From the NCBI RefSeq assembly GCF_000801105.2, contig NC_079514.1:14982293-15046292 (forward strand): a stretch of DNA of 64,000 nucleotides. Reading direction: 5' to 3'. This document shows, in pieces, positions 37,793 through 49,596 of this stretch (position 1 is the first letter of the stretch; each line of letters starts with the position of its first letter). The translations under genes were made by a program, and so were the position numbers. The notes below the pieces were generated by a model that was given only the letters and a program-made list of their open reading frames with translations, was not told where the DNA came from and searched no databases. This DNA is from Raphanus sativus (Eukaryota; Streptophyta; Magnoliopsida; Brassicales; Brassicaceae).

Positions 37793-37840
37793 TCTAATCT
37801 ATTAAAACTGAAGTACAAATAAATCTTAACCCTGAATTTT
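37793..37840 (+). mobile_element. Orphan Helitron 5' end, plus orientation
   Basis: After an A the sequence runs TCTAATCTATTAAAACTGAA and continues in close alignment with the 5' end of the complete Helitron at 39893 (both go on to AGTACAAATAA and ATAATTACAA). No hairpin plus CTAG end of its own was found before 39893, so its 3' end is lost, or it shares the end at 41393. Confidence 0.65.
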
Positions 37841-38424
37841 ATTCAATAATTACAATCAGATGCCATTGTAGTTTTTTACTAGATAATTAGAGTTTTACGT
37901 TTTTACCAACTGGGCTTTACCAGCCCAATTCGAAGATCACCATAAATAATTATTCTTTTGAACCTCAGGCCAGGCTGTAGGCTGCAACTCGGTTCAGTTT
38001 ACCGCAGCTATCCCATCTTTTTTAACTAACACATTTTTTCCATTTCTTTGATGATTTATAACATTATAAAGATATTTTGTAACTTAAAACACATAAGCAT
38101 TACCAAACCTTTTATATGTGTAGCATTAAGTATGTTTAGCATAAAACTGATATTATAAATGTGACTCGATTTACATCGGGAAATCGGCCAAAAAAACACT
38201 GAACTTTACAGGAATTGCCAAAAGAAACCTGTACACTTGTCTGGCCAATAAAAACATGAACTTTTATTGACTTATTTAGATTATTAACAAACTTACGATT
38301 GACTGACCAAATTAGCGCACCGTTAAATGAGAGTTAAGACAGCGTTAACCCAACGTTAACTGTTGGTGCTAAGTGAAACGACGTCGTTTCGTTTTATTCG
38401 ATTTGAAAATAAAAATAGATAGAC

Positions 38425-38490
38425 ACAAGGGTTCAAACCTAGGTTGGTTAGATCAAATGACAAGGTATTTTACCACTAGGCTAGTGGCAC
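38425..38490 (-). other. tRNA-like A/B-box cassette, left arm
   Basis: On the minus strand CCACTAGCCTAGTGG (38472-38487) contains an A-box-like TAGCCTAGTGG. About 30 bp on is AGGTTTGAACCC (38429-38440), which resembles a B box. It is the inverted counterpart of the right-arm cassette. Confidence 0.4.
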
Positions 38491-39285
38491 ATTCAATGTA
38501 TGAACAAACACGTTTACTTTTATTTGGTATTGATTTTGAATATAAAAAATTCTGTAAAAATTTAAAAAGTCTTTAAAATTCTAAAAATTTGAAAAATAAA
38601 GAATTTTTTTATAAATTAATTTTGAAACTGAAATTAAAAATAAAATTTTATTTTTCCTTTAAAAAATCAAAAATCTTCCAAATTTTCATTTTTAAAGACA
38701 AATTCCAAAAAACAAAAATTTTCATTTTAGGATTAAAAATTTTGAAAATAAATAAAAAAAATCGAAAATAACAAAAATAAAGTTATAAAGAAATTTGAAT
38801 CTGAAAACAATCAGAATCTATAAAAAAATAATTTTTTTTTATTTTTTTTTTTTATATAAAAAATGCCAAAAAGAAAATTTTCATTTTTCAAATTATTAAA
38901 AGAAAATTTGAAAAAATAAAATAATTCGAAAAAAAATTCAAAAAAAAGTGATAAAAATTTTCAAATCTGAAAGCATATAACAAGAAACTATAAAAATAAA
39001 TAATAATAATAATAATAATAAAAAAATATATTAGATGTCAAAAAAAATAATAAAAAAATATATTTTTTATAGTTTCTGATTATATGTTTTCAGATTTGAA
39101 ATATTTTAACTTTTTGGAATTTTTTTCGATTTTTTTTTATAATCCGAAAAATGAAAATTTTCTTTTTTGGAATTAATTTTTCAGTTTTTAGAAATTTTAA
39201 AGATCTTTTTAAGTTTTTAGATAATTTTTTTTAATATTCAATCAGTACCAAATATAATTAAATGTGTTAGTATATTCATTGATTG

Positions 39286-39356
39286 AGCCACTAGCCCAGT
39301 GGTAAAGTACCGTGTCATTTGATCCAAACAACCTGGGTTCAATCCCAGTGGTCGAC
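39286..39356 (+). other. tRNA-like A/B-box cassette, right arm
   Basis: TAGCCCAGTGG (39292-39302) fits the pol III A-box consensus TRGCNNAGTGG. GGTTCAATCCC (39336-39346) fits the B box. They are 33 bp apart, within the tRNA range, and CTGGG...CCCAG can form a T-arm-like stem. The acceptor stem is poor, so this is not a functional tRNA gene. It may be a decayed tRNA-derived segment. Confidence 0.45.
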
Positions 39357-39892
39357 TTGATTTTATTTTCAAATCATGTAAAACGACATCGTTTCATCTC
39401 ATTTCAAAACGACGTCGTTTCACTTAACACCAATATTTAACGATGTCATTTTTTCTGTTAAATTTGCTGACGGCGTGCTAAATTGGGAAGTCAACGAAAA
39501 CATTATTAATTAATTCTAAACTCAATGAAAAGTTTGTATTTTGTTTGATCAGCCCATATGTCCAGGTTTCTTTTGGCAATTTCTACAAAGTTCAGTGTTT
39601 TTTTGTCCGATTTCCCGATTTACATCCAATTGTGAAATTTAGTTCCAGTTTAGTGTTAAGTTATAAAAATACGACTTGAATATGATAATGGAGTTTTATT
39701 TTATTGAGTGTACTGCACGTAATATACTTGTAGATTTACAAAAAAAAAAAATTTGACTAGAATTTACAAAATATTCCTAAAATCAGTCACCTACCTACTA
39801 ACTTAAACCGAACACTTATTTTCCATATAATATCACATAGATAGAAAATAAATAGTGAATAATTCAAAGATTTACATTCCCTTTTTTATATA

Positions 39893-41393
39893 TCTAAACT
39901 ATTAAAATTGAAGTACAAATAATATTTAACCATGTGTTTTGCACAATAATTACAAAGACATGCCATTAACTAAAATTAAAACACGTCATTTAATACATTT
40001 AATGATCGATTATTTTGGTGGCCAATACTTAAATTAAACAATCTCATCCGCTAGCTCATTTTTGTTTCACATAACAACTGCCAGCCCTATTTTATTTGAA
40101 ATCCATAAAGGTTTATACGTAACCCAGTATATTCTGGAAATGAAAGGTTTTAACACTATGAAAATTAAAAAATCTCAGATCCTCAACGTCTGTTTCCAAA
40201 TGAAGTACCAAGCTAAACAGTTATATTTATATATATGAAGATGATTCTGGGTCATGCACGTGGAGACTTGAACAAGTTAAACGTCATTACATTTAATTTT
40301 TACACAACACTGAAACTAATAATACTCTTTTCCTTCCGAACTCATGACTATTCAAAAAACCTAGGGGTGGGCACTTTATCCGATATCCGAAGTGGCACCC
40401 GAACCCGACCCGAAAAACCCGAACCGAAATCCGAACCGAAGTAGTAAAATACCCGAACGGGTATTAACTTAGGAGAGATTGGATATCCGAACCCGAACGG
40501 GTAATACCCGAACCCGAATGGATATCCGAAAATAACCGAACATGTGTATACTTATCCTTGTATTTCTAGTTTACATCTCTCATTTTATTTAAAATATTTA
40601 TATTGATGTTAGACATACTTTAAAATCATATAGTATATATATATAACTATGGAGAAAATAACTTGATATTCATTTAAAATGCATGTTAAACTTTTTATTT
40701 CATGTATTAACCAAAATTACATCCAAAGTTGAAAAACAATAGCCAAATTAATATTTTTATTTTGGAAATGTTATCTCCAAATCTATTAATCATTCAATCT
40801 ATAAAAAGAAAAAAAAATCAGTTAAGTAAAATCTATATTTTTAAATATAAAAAACTTTAAAAAAGAAAATTTTATTTTTATTTCTTTTAAAATCTAAATA
40901 TCCGAACCCGATCCGAAATAACCGAACCCGAACTAAAAATACCCGAACCCGATCCGAAGTTCAGAAATACCCGAACGGGTATTATACTCCTATACCGAAA
41001 TACCCGAAAATCCGAAATACCCGACCCGAACCCGAACGGGTACCCGAACGCCCACCCCTAAAAAAACCATTTCTACTTCTACGCAATGACAACTAACTGT
41101 GTAATACCATAACTAAATAATCCTTTTTAGAAAACGAAACAAGAATATGAATTTTTTTCCTATTTCTACACAGTGGTCATATCAATAAAAGATATCAATT
41201 AACTAACAAAATTATTATATTATGCTTTTAAAACGTTTAAAACACATATTCGGTTCGGGTTTTGTAATTATTTTTGGAACGGAAACGGTTTGATTTTTTA
41301 GATTTGGATTTTTTGCCCAACTCTAATATTAACATAAAAAACATATTTTATAAAAATATATACACCCGCACGAATGTGCGGGTCAAAATCTAG
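39893..41393 (+). mobile_element. Helitron, non-autonomous, plus orientation, with hAT-like insert
   Basis: The 5' end TCTAAACTATTAAAATTGAA follows an A. The 3' end is the stem-loop CCCGCAC-GAAT-GTGCGGG, then TCAAAATCTAG, followed by T. The element is 1,501 bp with no helicase. It hosts a 699-bp hAT-like element. Its 3' end lies only about 400 bp from the 3' end of the oppositely oriented Helitron at 41795. Confidence 0.85.
40362..41060. mobile_element. hAT-like element rich in ACCCGAAC motifs
   Basis: The ends TAGGGGTGGGCAC and, on the other strand, TAGGGGTGGGCGT form the inverted repeat. The 8-bp direct copies AAAAAACC (40354-40361 and 41061-41068) are perfect. Both ends are dense arrays of ACCCGAAC/TATCCGAA units in mixed orientation around an AT-rich core. 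There is no coding capacity. Confidence 0.8.
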
Positions 41394-42247
41394 TTATTTT
41401 TTAAAAGAAGTAAGTTGTACAGTGTTGATTGGCAAAAAAAAAAAATTTCATTAAAATGTTTTCTCTGTCTTTTACCTTTTAAATATACCAAATGTTTCAT
41501 TTGACGATTTTAAATTGTGGTTTCAACAAAATCACTAGTTTTTTCTTCAAACCAGTAATTTTTTTTATAGTAAAGATCTGTAGAATAAAAATGAGTTTTA
41601 AATGATTTTTGGCCAATATAATTATTCATTTTTCCAATATTTTTTTTGATAACGTAAAGACATCAGGAATCCAACCGACTAGTCTGCTGAGAATCTGTCC
41701 ACAAACGATAGACAGATCTGATTGCTCGAATTAGATATTCATTCCTCCAATTTTCTAACCAGGGATCCAACTAACTAATGATATTTTAATTTAACTAGAT
41801 TCGATCTCCGCGCTACGCGCGGATAAATGTTGAAATTGTTAAGTTTAAGATCATAAGTTTTGGATTTTGTCTGGGATTGGAGTATTCTATTTCGCACAAT
41901 TATTTGAAATCTGATAGTTATTAAGTACATGTAACCAATTAAAAAAGAGTAAAAGGGTTGTTTATAATAACGTAAATAATGTAAGAAATAGTTTAATTAT
42001 TCTGAAGAATAAAGTCTGGTGGTCCATAATATAAATAGCCTGGGATAAAAATTAAGTTAGTTAACTTTATTTAAATAGATACGAAACAATTGCTTTAGAG
42101 GTTAAAGATACATACTTGATATAGTTGAATAAGAACTCTTTGTAAGTCTTCAAGTGAATGCCCCATTGTGCTTTATAAATCTGTTGAAGTTTTTTTTTTA
42201 GGAGAAGACATTTTAAAATTGTTGGGATCGAGGCATTATAATTTAAA

Positions 42248-42541
42248 TTACAATACATGTATGGGGGAGAAGACCTTTGAAGATCTCTTTGTAGACAATG
42301 TTTTCACCTTGAGCTGGTGTGAATCTTCGCCTTTAATGATCGTTAATCCCGCTTTACTTGTGATAAGTGAGAGAGCGACATAAAGTTGACCATGAGAGAA
42401 CACATGTTTAGGCAGATATAAGATGACCTCTTTTAAAATTTGGCATTGACTTTTGTTGATTGCCATTGCATAACACAAGTTGGTATATTTATCGAATTTG
42501 ATAAATTTGAATTCATCTTCCTTCAACAAAATAAGCAACAA
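42248..42541 (-). pseudogene. Helitron helicase C-terminal remnant
   Basis: The minus-strand frame contains [20 protein letters not shown] then [20 protein letters not shown], the closing motifs of PIF1-type Helitron helicases (usual forms AMTINKSQGQ and [13 protein letters not shown]). The Gly of SQGQ is Cys here and the Arg of ALSRVTS is replaced, so it is diverged. The Rep domain and the rest of the helicase are absent. Its position next to the 3' end and its orientation agree with the element borders. Confidence 0.85.
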
Positions 42542-43330
42542 AAGTATATATACTATTATTTAAACTTAACAATTTCAACACTTATCCGGGTTTACATGTT
42601 TTGTTTTATAATGAATTCAAAATGTTTTTTTTTCTTCATTTGATAATGACTAATGATAGTAGTGTTTTATTTTATTTTGTAGTTGTTTAGGTCAAAGAAG
42701 AATAGCATAAATAGTTTTCATAGATTAATGTAATAAAATAGAATAAATAACTGTTAGTTCCGTAAATACAATTGAACTGAAAACATAAAGTAAAAAGTCG
42801 ATGAAAAGATGTTGAATGGTGCATAAGATATATTGATTAATAATGTAAATCCCCTATTGTTTGAATAAGTTGCTATTACTCGAAAATAAATAAAATTAAC
42901 AAAAATGTTAAACAACAACCCGGTTTCCAGATCGGACAATATGAAAACAGAAACCGGTTTATCTAATACAACAATATGTATTTTTATATTTTATCTGATA
43001 TCACTAAAACTTTATAAACTAATTCAGTCCATTACTGATTGGTAAACATAATTTAGTCAAGTTAATATATATATCAATATTAATCTTTATTATCATAAAC
43101 ACTTCATTATTAATTAATAAAAATCATATGTTAAAAAATTATTATTTAAAAATATACTTATTCAATATATTATTTGTAAGAGTTCTGTAAAATAAAGTAA
43201 AACTTTACAAATATATTATTAAAAATAATTATAATTATATTTACATATTAACACTAACAAAAAAATAAATAGAATTCTCTCTAACATATGTCTTAAGCGG
43301 TCGATTGAGTGACTTGTCCTTTATATGTAA

Positions 43331-43372
43331 CATGTATCATGTATCATGTATCATGTATCATGTATCATGTAT
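43331..43372. repeat. Heptamer repeat (CATGTAT)6
   Basis: There are six perfect copies of a 7-bp unit inside the gene-capturing Helitron, between the helicase remnant and the CDC48-like fragment. It may mark a filler junction. Confidence 0.95.
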
Positions 43373-43861
43373 AATGTCGATATTCAAAAATAAATTTTCA
43401 AAGAGTATAGTGGTAAGTTTCCTCATAACGACATCCCCGCATTTGTCATTGTTTTTTTTCTATTTTGATATTAAAAAAAATTAAGCTGAACTCCAGTTAT
43501 TATATTCAGACTCTTACACTCTAAACCTAGACTTTATACCCCAAATCATAAATTTAAACAATAAATCTATTTTTATTAGTACTTTTGATATCAAATAGAA
43601 GTGAAAAGTAATGGTGCTATGGAGTAACGGCTTACTGTGAGAAATTGTATCGTTACGTATAGTCAATCAAAGCAGAAGGTGTTGTATCATGTATGGAATA
43701 TTATATTAAAACCGTCTCTGTTAAATGGCCTACCAAATGTATGCAACGGAAAGGAGTGAGACCGAACTCTGCATCTGAGCAAGTAAGGGAGGGTCGAAGT
43801 TACAAAGTGGTACATGATTTTCCTTTTTAACTCTACGACACAATCGCAGTTGCCTAAACTA

Positions 43862-44089
<228 letters not shown>

Positions 44090-44498
44090 TTAGAAGATTA
44101 AGTATCATCTTCAGATGGCGGACGGACTTGTTTCTTTTGAGGATTTGGTTTCACCTTTTCCATGTATTTAAGAAAGAAAAATCTCTAGTTTCAACAATTT
44201 ATCAGTGAATAAAAGATTAATAGTAACACTTAGCACCATTATCTCTAGATGGATAAACTTAAGTCTTCAAGATAATACAAAAAGAACCTCAGATTTCAAA
44301 AGGAAAGGACTGAGTAGCCGGCGGCACTATCAGCTCGTGCAGGGTCTTGTTTAATATTCTGAGATGAAAAAAGAAGAAATCAGAAAGTAATCAACAGCCA
44401 GAAAAGCAAACAAAAGATTCCTTTCAGAAATGCATACGTGATAACGAGGAAACCTATAAGAAAATTGCGAGGGATGATTACCTCCATGACCTGGGCTG

Positions 44499-45322
44499 CT
44501 ATGGTATCACCATTTGAAGGTGACAATTTAGCATCTGCACCTGTGTTCTATTTGATATGAACCAATGGAACATTCTTACCACCTGAGATTTTCTCATGCT
44601 TTGGCTTCCGTTGACCTTTTGGGCTTTAATAAAGGTCTGTTCAGAAGCATTGGTCGCACTCTTCACTTCCAAAATGATGCTTCTTCTTCCAATTTCTTTA
44701 GCTTCAGCCCATTCTCTGAGTAAATACAATCCAAAAGTCTATATAAGAAAGCTAAGGAATGTGCCAACAAACGAATTATTAAATATGATGATATACACCT
44801 CAAGTTGCTTGATATGCTCCTCTTGTTTCCTTCTCTCGGCAGCTCTTGCTTCCTGAGATATTTGGTAAGGATGTCAAATTTTTAAATCATTATTATCTCC
44901 CCGTAAAGAATTAGTAAACTAAAATCAAAGGTGGTTTTGTTACCTCACGAGCTTCCTCTGTACTCTGGAGAGTATCCAAGATAGCCTGCAGAACATCAGG
45001 TTAGCCAAAAGAAAAAGTGTATGCACAACTTAAGACAGAATTTTCACTACTCTCATGTTTCCAACCTGAAGACGATAAACTCTCTGAGATAAAACAAAAA
45101 CTTCGTCAGAGGCTCTTTTCTCAGCATTTGATAACACCTCTTTTTCTTGTTTTAGCACCGATACCTATAACACAGATGACTGTTCGTATGAAAGCACATA
45201 TAATATCATAAAGTGTGATTGATATACTACCTCCATAGATAATTTTCTAGAAATCCCTTCTGCTGCATGATCAGCTGCGAGAACTCTAAGTTTCTTGCCA
45301 AAACACTGTTCATTTTTTCCCT
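44499..45322 (-). pseudogene. Captured nuclear-pore-anchor (NUA/TPR)-like exons
   Basis: Successive minus-strand exons with intact GT..AG borders are 45231-45322, 45066-45164, 44944-44985, 44799-44852 and one starting at 44715. Three are exact multiples of three. They encode a coiled coil: KQEKEVLSNAEKRASDEVFV, AILDTLQSTEEARE, EARAAERRKQEEHIKQLE, REWAEAKEI. This order matches, from memory, a stretch of plant NUA (TPR nucleoporin), which lines the nuclear basket. Beyond EWAEAK the text no longer resembles it. The remainder of the roughly 2,000-residue protein is absent. Confidence 0.6.
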
Positions 45323-45469
45323 CTGATATAAAGATAATAAAAATTTGAGAAAAACACAATTAACACAAACAGTTGGTGATATGAATTATGACAAAGATGA
45401 AAAATCAGATTCGTTCAGAGATCGTTTAGTCACAGGGAAATCGTTTAGTCACCTGTCTTTGAGCTTCTC

Positions 45470-45620
45470 GTTCTTGTCGTTCTTGTCGCTTCTTCTTTGA
45501 TACTCTGACGGAAGCGCAACTGGGTTTCGTGGGGGATTTAGTGAGACATCTCTGAAGAATATGACCTTTTCATCAGAAGCGGAGGAGACAGGGGACTTCT
45601 CATTTGGTTTCATCGCCATC
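45470..45620 (-). pseudogene. Leader frame resembling transposon RPA1-like proteins
   Basis: The frame starts MAMKPNEKSPVSSASDEKVI and continues FFRDVSL. A one-base slip later, the other frame reads PHETQLRFR. Together these resemble the N-terminus (VIFFRDVSLGPHETQLRFR-type) of RPA1-like OB-fold proteins common in Brassicaceae transposons. The slip and lack of continuation make it non-functional. It could supply an ATG to the captured exons downstream. Confidence 0.45.
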
Positions 45621-47938
45621 GATTGAGGTTGGAGGAGATCTAGGGTTTTGGTTTGTTAAAACGAAAGAGGATCTGTATATAAAGAAGGAGGAGAAGAGGG
45701 AGGCGAAACGAAGTCATTATGAATGAATTCATGGTAGTAAAGAACCGTATTGATTGATGAGAGTGGCTCAGTTTCTTTGTCTTTCGATCGGAGAAGACGA
45801 ACGTAAGAGGAAGGTGAATGTCGTCGACGTCTACAGCCCTAAATGGTTTCAAGCCGTCAAGCCCAAAAGACAATGTATTGAAGCCCATACATAAAAGGTG
45901 AAGCCTAGACCAAAAATTATATCGATTGGGTGTATGACGTGGACACGGAACTGTTTTTTATTGGCTGATTTTTTTTGTCGACGTGGACAGGCTCCCCTTT
46001 GATCTTATTCTCCTTTTAATATAGTTAGATTACAAAATTCTGATCTTGTATAGGTTCTCTTGTCCCGAATAAGTTCTTCCTTCGTTTCAAATCAACTTCT
46101 GATAATACTTTTAGTGAGCATAAATCATCCCTCGAAAAAATATAAAAATATATGTAAATCTCAGTCTCTCCTTTTAGTTTTACCAACACCGTCCGACTGA
46201 CTACATGCATGTCTTATAAATACCACTATGGACAGATATACAAGTATTATTTTCTTTCCAAAAACCATGATACTTTATTAATTATCCCACATCTGGTCAC
46301 TCTATACCCACATTACGTATATGATTTTTCGTAATATTATAGATTCCAACTTATTCCTATAAAACTATTAACATCCAAAACCACAAAAATTTCTGGATCA
46401 TATCGTCTAAACTGAGATTTATATTAACTGTCATATGGTTCACCCGTCATGCAAAGACTGTTGAACTAAACACGAATTGTTTTTCCTAATGTCTAAACGG
46501 AAGTAGTTAAATATAATTGTTTTTCCTAAGGTTGTAATTAATATAAAGCACTGATTATTTGTATATCCAAATCGACCATTAATTAAAATTAACATTTTTC
46601 GCCTTAGACTATATAATAAACTTTACAACACAAAGAATAAAAGAATAAAAGCGTTTAAAAAAAACACAAACAATTAAAGAGAACAAAGTCAAGGTATTGT
46701 GATATAACCTAGTAATTTCATTCTTTGTAAATAAAGAAGAACAAGTGGAATAAAAAGTGAAAAAATACATTTAATAAGTGTGGCAGTAGACAAATAGCTC
46801 CAAGAGAAATTGAATGAGTAAATTGACTGTAAAGGTCCATGATTCATGGCTTTTACCAAAATCAAAACATTCAATACTTCTCTTTGTTTGCTTGTTTGTT
46901 TCTCTATCATACCAAGACTTTATATATATGTAAGATAATGTAAAACCTAACTGGATTATCCTAACATCAAGATACGGCTCAATAAAACCTAACTGGATTT
47001 TGATTACAAAACGATAAAATTCTTGTTCTTTTTTTTTGTCATTTATGCAAATCTCACCAAACTACAGATCGATATCTGCTAATATATTTTTGGGTCATTT
47101 CTTTTAAATAGCTGGGAGGTGATCCACATCTAGGCACGGCTAATCTTTCAGGTCGGGAGTATCGGTTGGTAAAGGTGTCTCAAATCCTATTCTATTTTTT
47201 TTCTCTAAAATGAAATTAAATAAAATACAAATAAAAAATGCTCCATTCCAACCTCATATTTCACCCTATAATAGAATCTACTCAATAGATAGATTAAGTT
47301 ATTTTTTGTTTATTTATTACTCTATTATGAAATGAGATATAGAGTTCTTGGAACAATTTTACTTCATTTTTTCATTTATTCTATTTTGAAGAAAAAATGA
47401 AATTTTACATGGGAGATACTCTGATACCGAAATATGGCGTAATTCCGCACTTCCAACAATATCGAATTAGAGACATAATGAAACCGACCCCAAACGATAA
47501 ACCATTAACACAGCGCACCTTTTGAATCAATTTTCTCATCGCCCATTGACTAAGTTCCAGTCATAGCACATGCAAGAACAAATCAAATTCCGAGACAATA
47601 AATAAATAGTATAAAAGGGTGTAATCCATAAAACACCTAGAGAGGGAGAAGAAATAGCCTTTCACACTTGAGAATAGTAAAATACTAAAATATAAGAACA
47701 AAAGTGAAAGAGAGTAGTTTAAAAGTGTGATTTAGGAAGGGATGGGCCACAAAACTCTAATAATATAAATTACAGAGGCAAAAGAATATAATGCATGTTC
47801 AGTCAAAATAAAAGAGAATATAATGCATGGTTATGTAAAAAGTTTAGAGTAGTTAGCGCATAATTATTGGAAGTAGGGCCAAACAACTCTTGACTTTTCA
47901 TCCTTCAAGATTGGAAGTAGGTTTAATACGTTTTCTTA

Positions 47939-48301
47939 TAGCATCTCCAATACATAACACTATTTTTGTGTCAAAACCACACTATTTTAGTGTAATTTTA
48001 GCACTAAAAAGAGTTTTTCTCCAACCAACACCAAACTTCACACCAAAAGTTATTTTATAATATTATATATATTTATCTTTTTATTTCTTATTTATTTACT
48101 TGTAAGTTTTATTAATAAAATAAATGAATAGTATTTTAGTGGAGTGAATAATGTTTTAGTGTGGTGAATAGTATCACACCAAATTTGGTGTGAAATTATA
48201 ATGTTAAACTAAAATGGTGTAATTTTTGCAGTCCTATTAGAGAAGATTTTAGTGTAAAAACTACACTAAAATAGTGTTTTACAGTCCCATTGGAGATGGC
48301 C
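47939..48301. mobile_element. MITE with GGCATCTCCAAT-type ends
   Basis: The left end TAGCATCTCCAATAC and, on the other strand, the right end GGCCATCTCCAATGG form an inverted repeat. Internal text is symmetric in part (ACACTATTTT...AAAATAGTGT). The flanking trinucleotide TTA (47936-47938 and 48302-48304) suits a PIF/Harbinger-type MITE. There is no coding capacity. Confidence 0.6.
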
Positions 48302-48455
48302 TTAGCATAACCTCTTTTATTCTCTCATTCCATGTTTTTTGCCTTCGCATCATATATCACGGAGATACGCTACAAAGTAAATCCGATACTTTTACTTGCT
48401 CCCATAGCATGTGCATCCATCTACACATTCTTATAAAATAAGTTAAGTTGTAAAT

Positions 48456-48482
48456 GAGTTCCAAAAAAAAAAAAAAAAAAAA
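48456..48482 (+). mobile_element. A-tailed micro-insertion with 15-bp perfect duplication
   Basis: The insert GAGTTCC followed by about 20 A lies between identical AGTTAAGTTGTAAAT copies (48441-48455 and 48483-48497). It has the longest A-tail of the class in this window, so it is perhaps the youngest. Confidence 0.7.
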
Positions 48483-48583
48483 AGTTAAGTTGTAAATTAT
48501 TATGTGAATAGTTTAGGGTCTAATGTAGGTGGATTTCGCTTATAATGTTGAAGACAATTTTTTTGGCCGAGTAAAATCAACTC

Positions 48584-48755
48584 TGAAAATGTGGAACCTA
48601 TAGAAAACAAATTTTTATATTATATATAAGGGAAATTACTTACAATAACACATATTTTCCATGGATCTTCCCTATATATAATTTGAGTAATCTTCCCTAT
48701 ATATAATTGGCTGAATAAATTGAACTCGATGAAAATGTGGAACCTATAGAAAAGT
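48584..48755. repeat. Direct repeat pair, about 25 bp
   Basis: GAAAATGTGGAACCTATAGA, followed by AAA, occurs at 48584 and at 48731. Between them, CTTCCCTATATATAAT also occurs twice. These are small local duplications. Confidence 0.7.
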
Positions 48756-49596
48756 AATTTTTTCTATATTTTATAAAATTGGTTGAATAAAATTACTTCG
48801 ATGATTAAATCGTTTATATTATATATGTTCAATTTTCTTTCTTTGATTAAAGATAGAAAACCAACAAAAAGATGAGTGTCTGCATCTTATTTTCTTTTTA
48901 TGTGAAACAGTTTCACATAGTTAAACAAGAAGAAGGAAAAAAAAACGAAAAGGGAGATAATAATCCTGAAAATGTAGCAACAAACTTTTCATCACCAACA
49001 AGAAGAAAATACTGAAAAGCAGAGCCCCACCTTCTTCACAGTTCCAGAGAATCCCTGTCCAAATATTTCAGAGTATGAATTAGAACACAGAAGAAGAATG
49101 AAAAAGAGAGTCAGGTGAAACAAAATCATTGAAATGTTAGAGAATCTTAGACCAAACAGATAGTAGGGCTCTCTCTCTCTAGGGAAGAAAACACCCATTG
49201 CTGTCAAATCATAGTGGCAAAAAGGGCAATGAACAACATGAAAAAAGAGAACCACACAAATATGCAAGTAATGAGTAGTACTCAATGGCAACTCCAGAGG
49301 ATTCAACTGTTGTTTTGATTGTTTGATGTTAAGTGATGATATATATATATCTAGTTATATAGTAGGGACTATGTGGTGACTGTGGAGACCGGAGAGATTT
49401 AAGCTAGCAAAGCATATGAGTACGGGCCCAAGAAATCTGAGATAGACGTATAGAGTACGGGGGCCAGGGGCCAGAGAAATCTGAGTTAGCAACGTACTCA
49501 AGAGTAGAACAGATATGAATCAAGAGAATCATTCTGTAGGTATTGTGACCTATGCTATTTGTATATACATATATCTATAATCCACCAAATCAAAGA

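Larger units (their letters stand above)
38178..39616. mobile_element. Fold-back MULE-like element with long terminal inverted repeats
   Basis: The flanking 10-bp direct copies GATTTACATC (38168-38177 and 39617-39626) are perfect. The ends GGGAAATCGGCCAAAAAAAC and, on the other strand, GGGAAATCGGACAAAAAAAC pair over about 65 bp. Similarity continues inward through both arms: AAACGACGTCGTTT-like palindromes, a tRNA-promoter-like cassette, then AT-rich text. Most of the element is therefore one imperfect palindrome of about 1.4 kb. No protein is encoded; the short open frames are low-complexity Lys/Phe/Ile. Duplication size and end structure fit a non-autonomous Mutator-like element. Confidence 0.85.

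Noticed and set aside
38373..38771. Plus-strand frames in the fold-back element
   Set aside because: Lys/Phe/Ile-rich text from AT-rich arms of an inverted-repeat element; no coding signal.
39286..39356. Functional tRNA gene
   Set aside because: A and B boxes fit, but the acceptor stem does not pair well and the anticodon arm cannot be built with confidence.
39727..39775. A-tailed micro-insertion with TAGAATTTAC flanks
   Set aside because: The A-run and flanks do not separate cleanly; the repeat words overlap the tail.
43329..43375. CRISPR-like or regulatory array from CATGTAT repeats
   Set aside because: A pure 7-bp tandem repeat without spacers in a plant nuclear transposon; a simple microsatellite.
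48992..49306. Small minus-strand open frame with a signal-peptide-like segment
   Set aside because: The hydrophobic stretch is convincing, but the rest matches no peptide hormone or small secreted family I know, and there is no conserved motif or splice structure. Not enough to call a gene.
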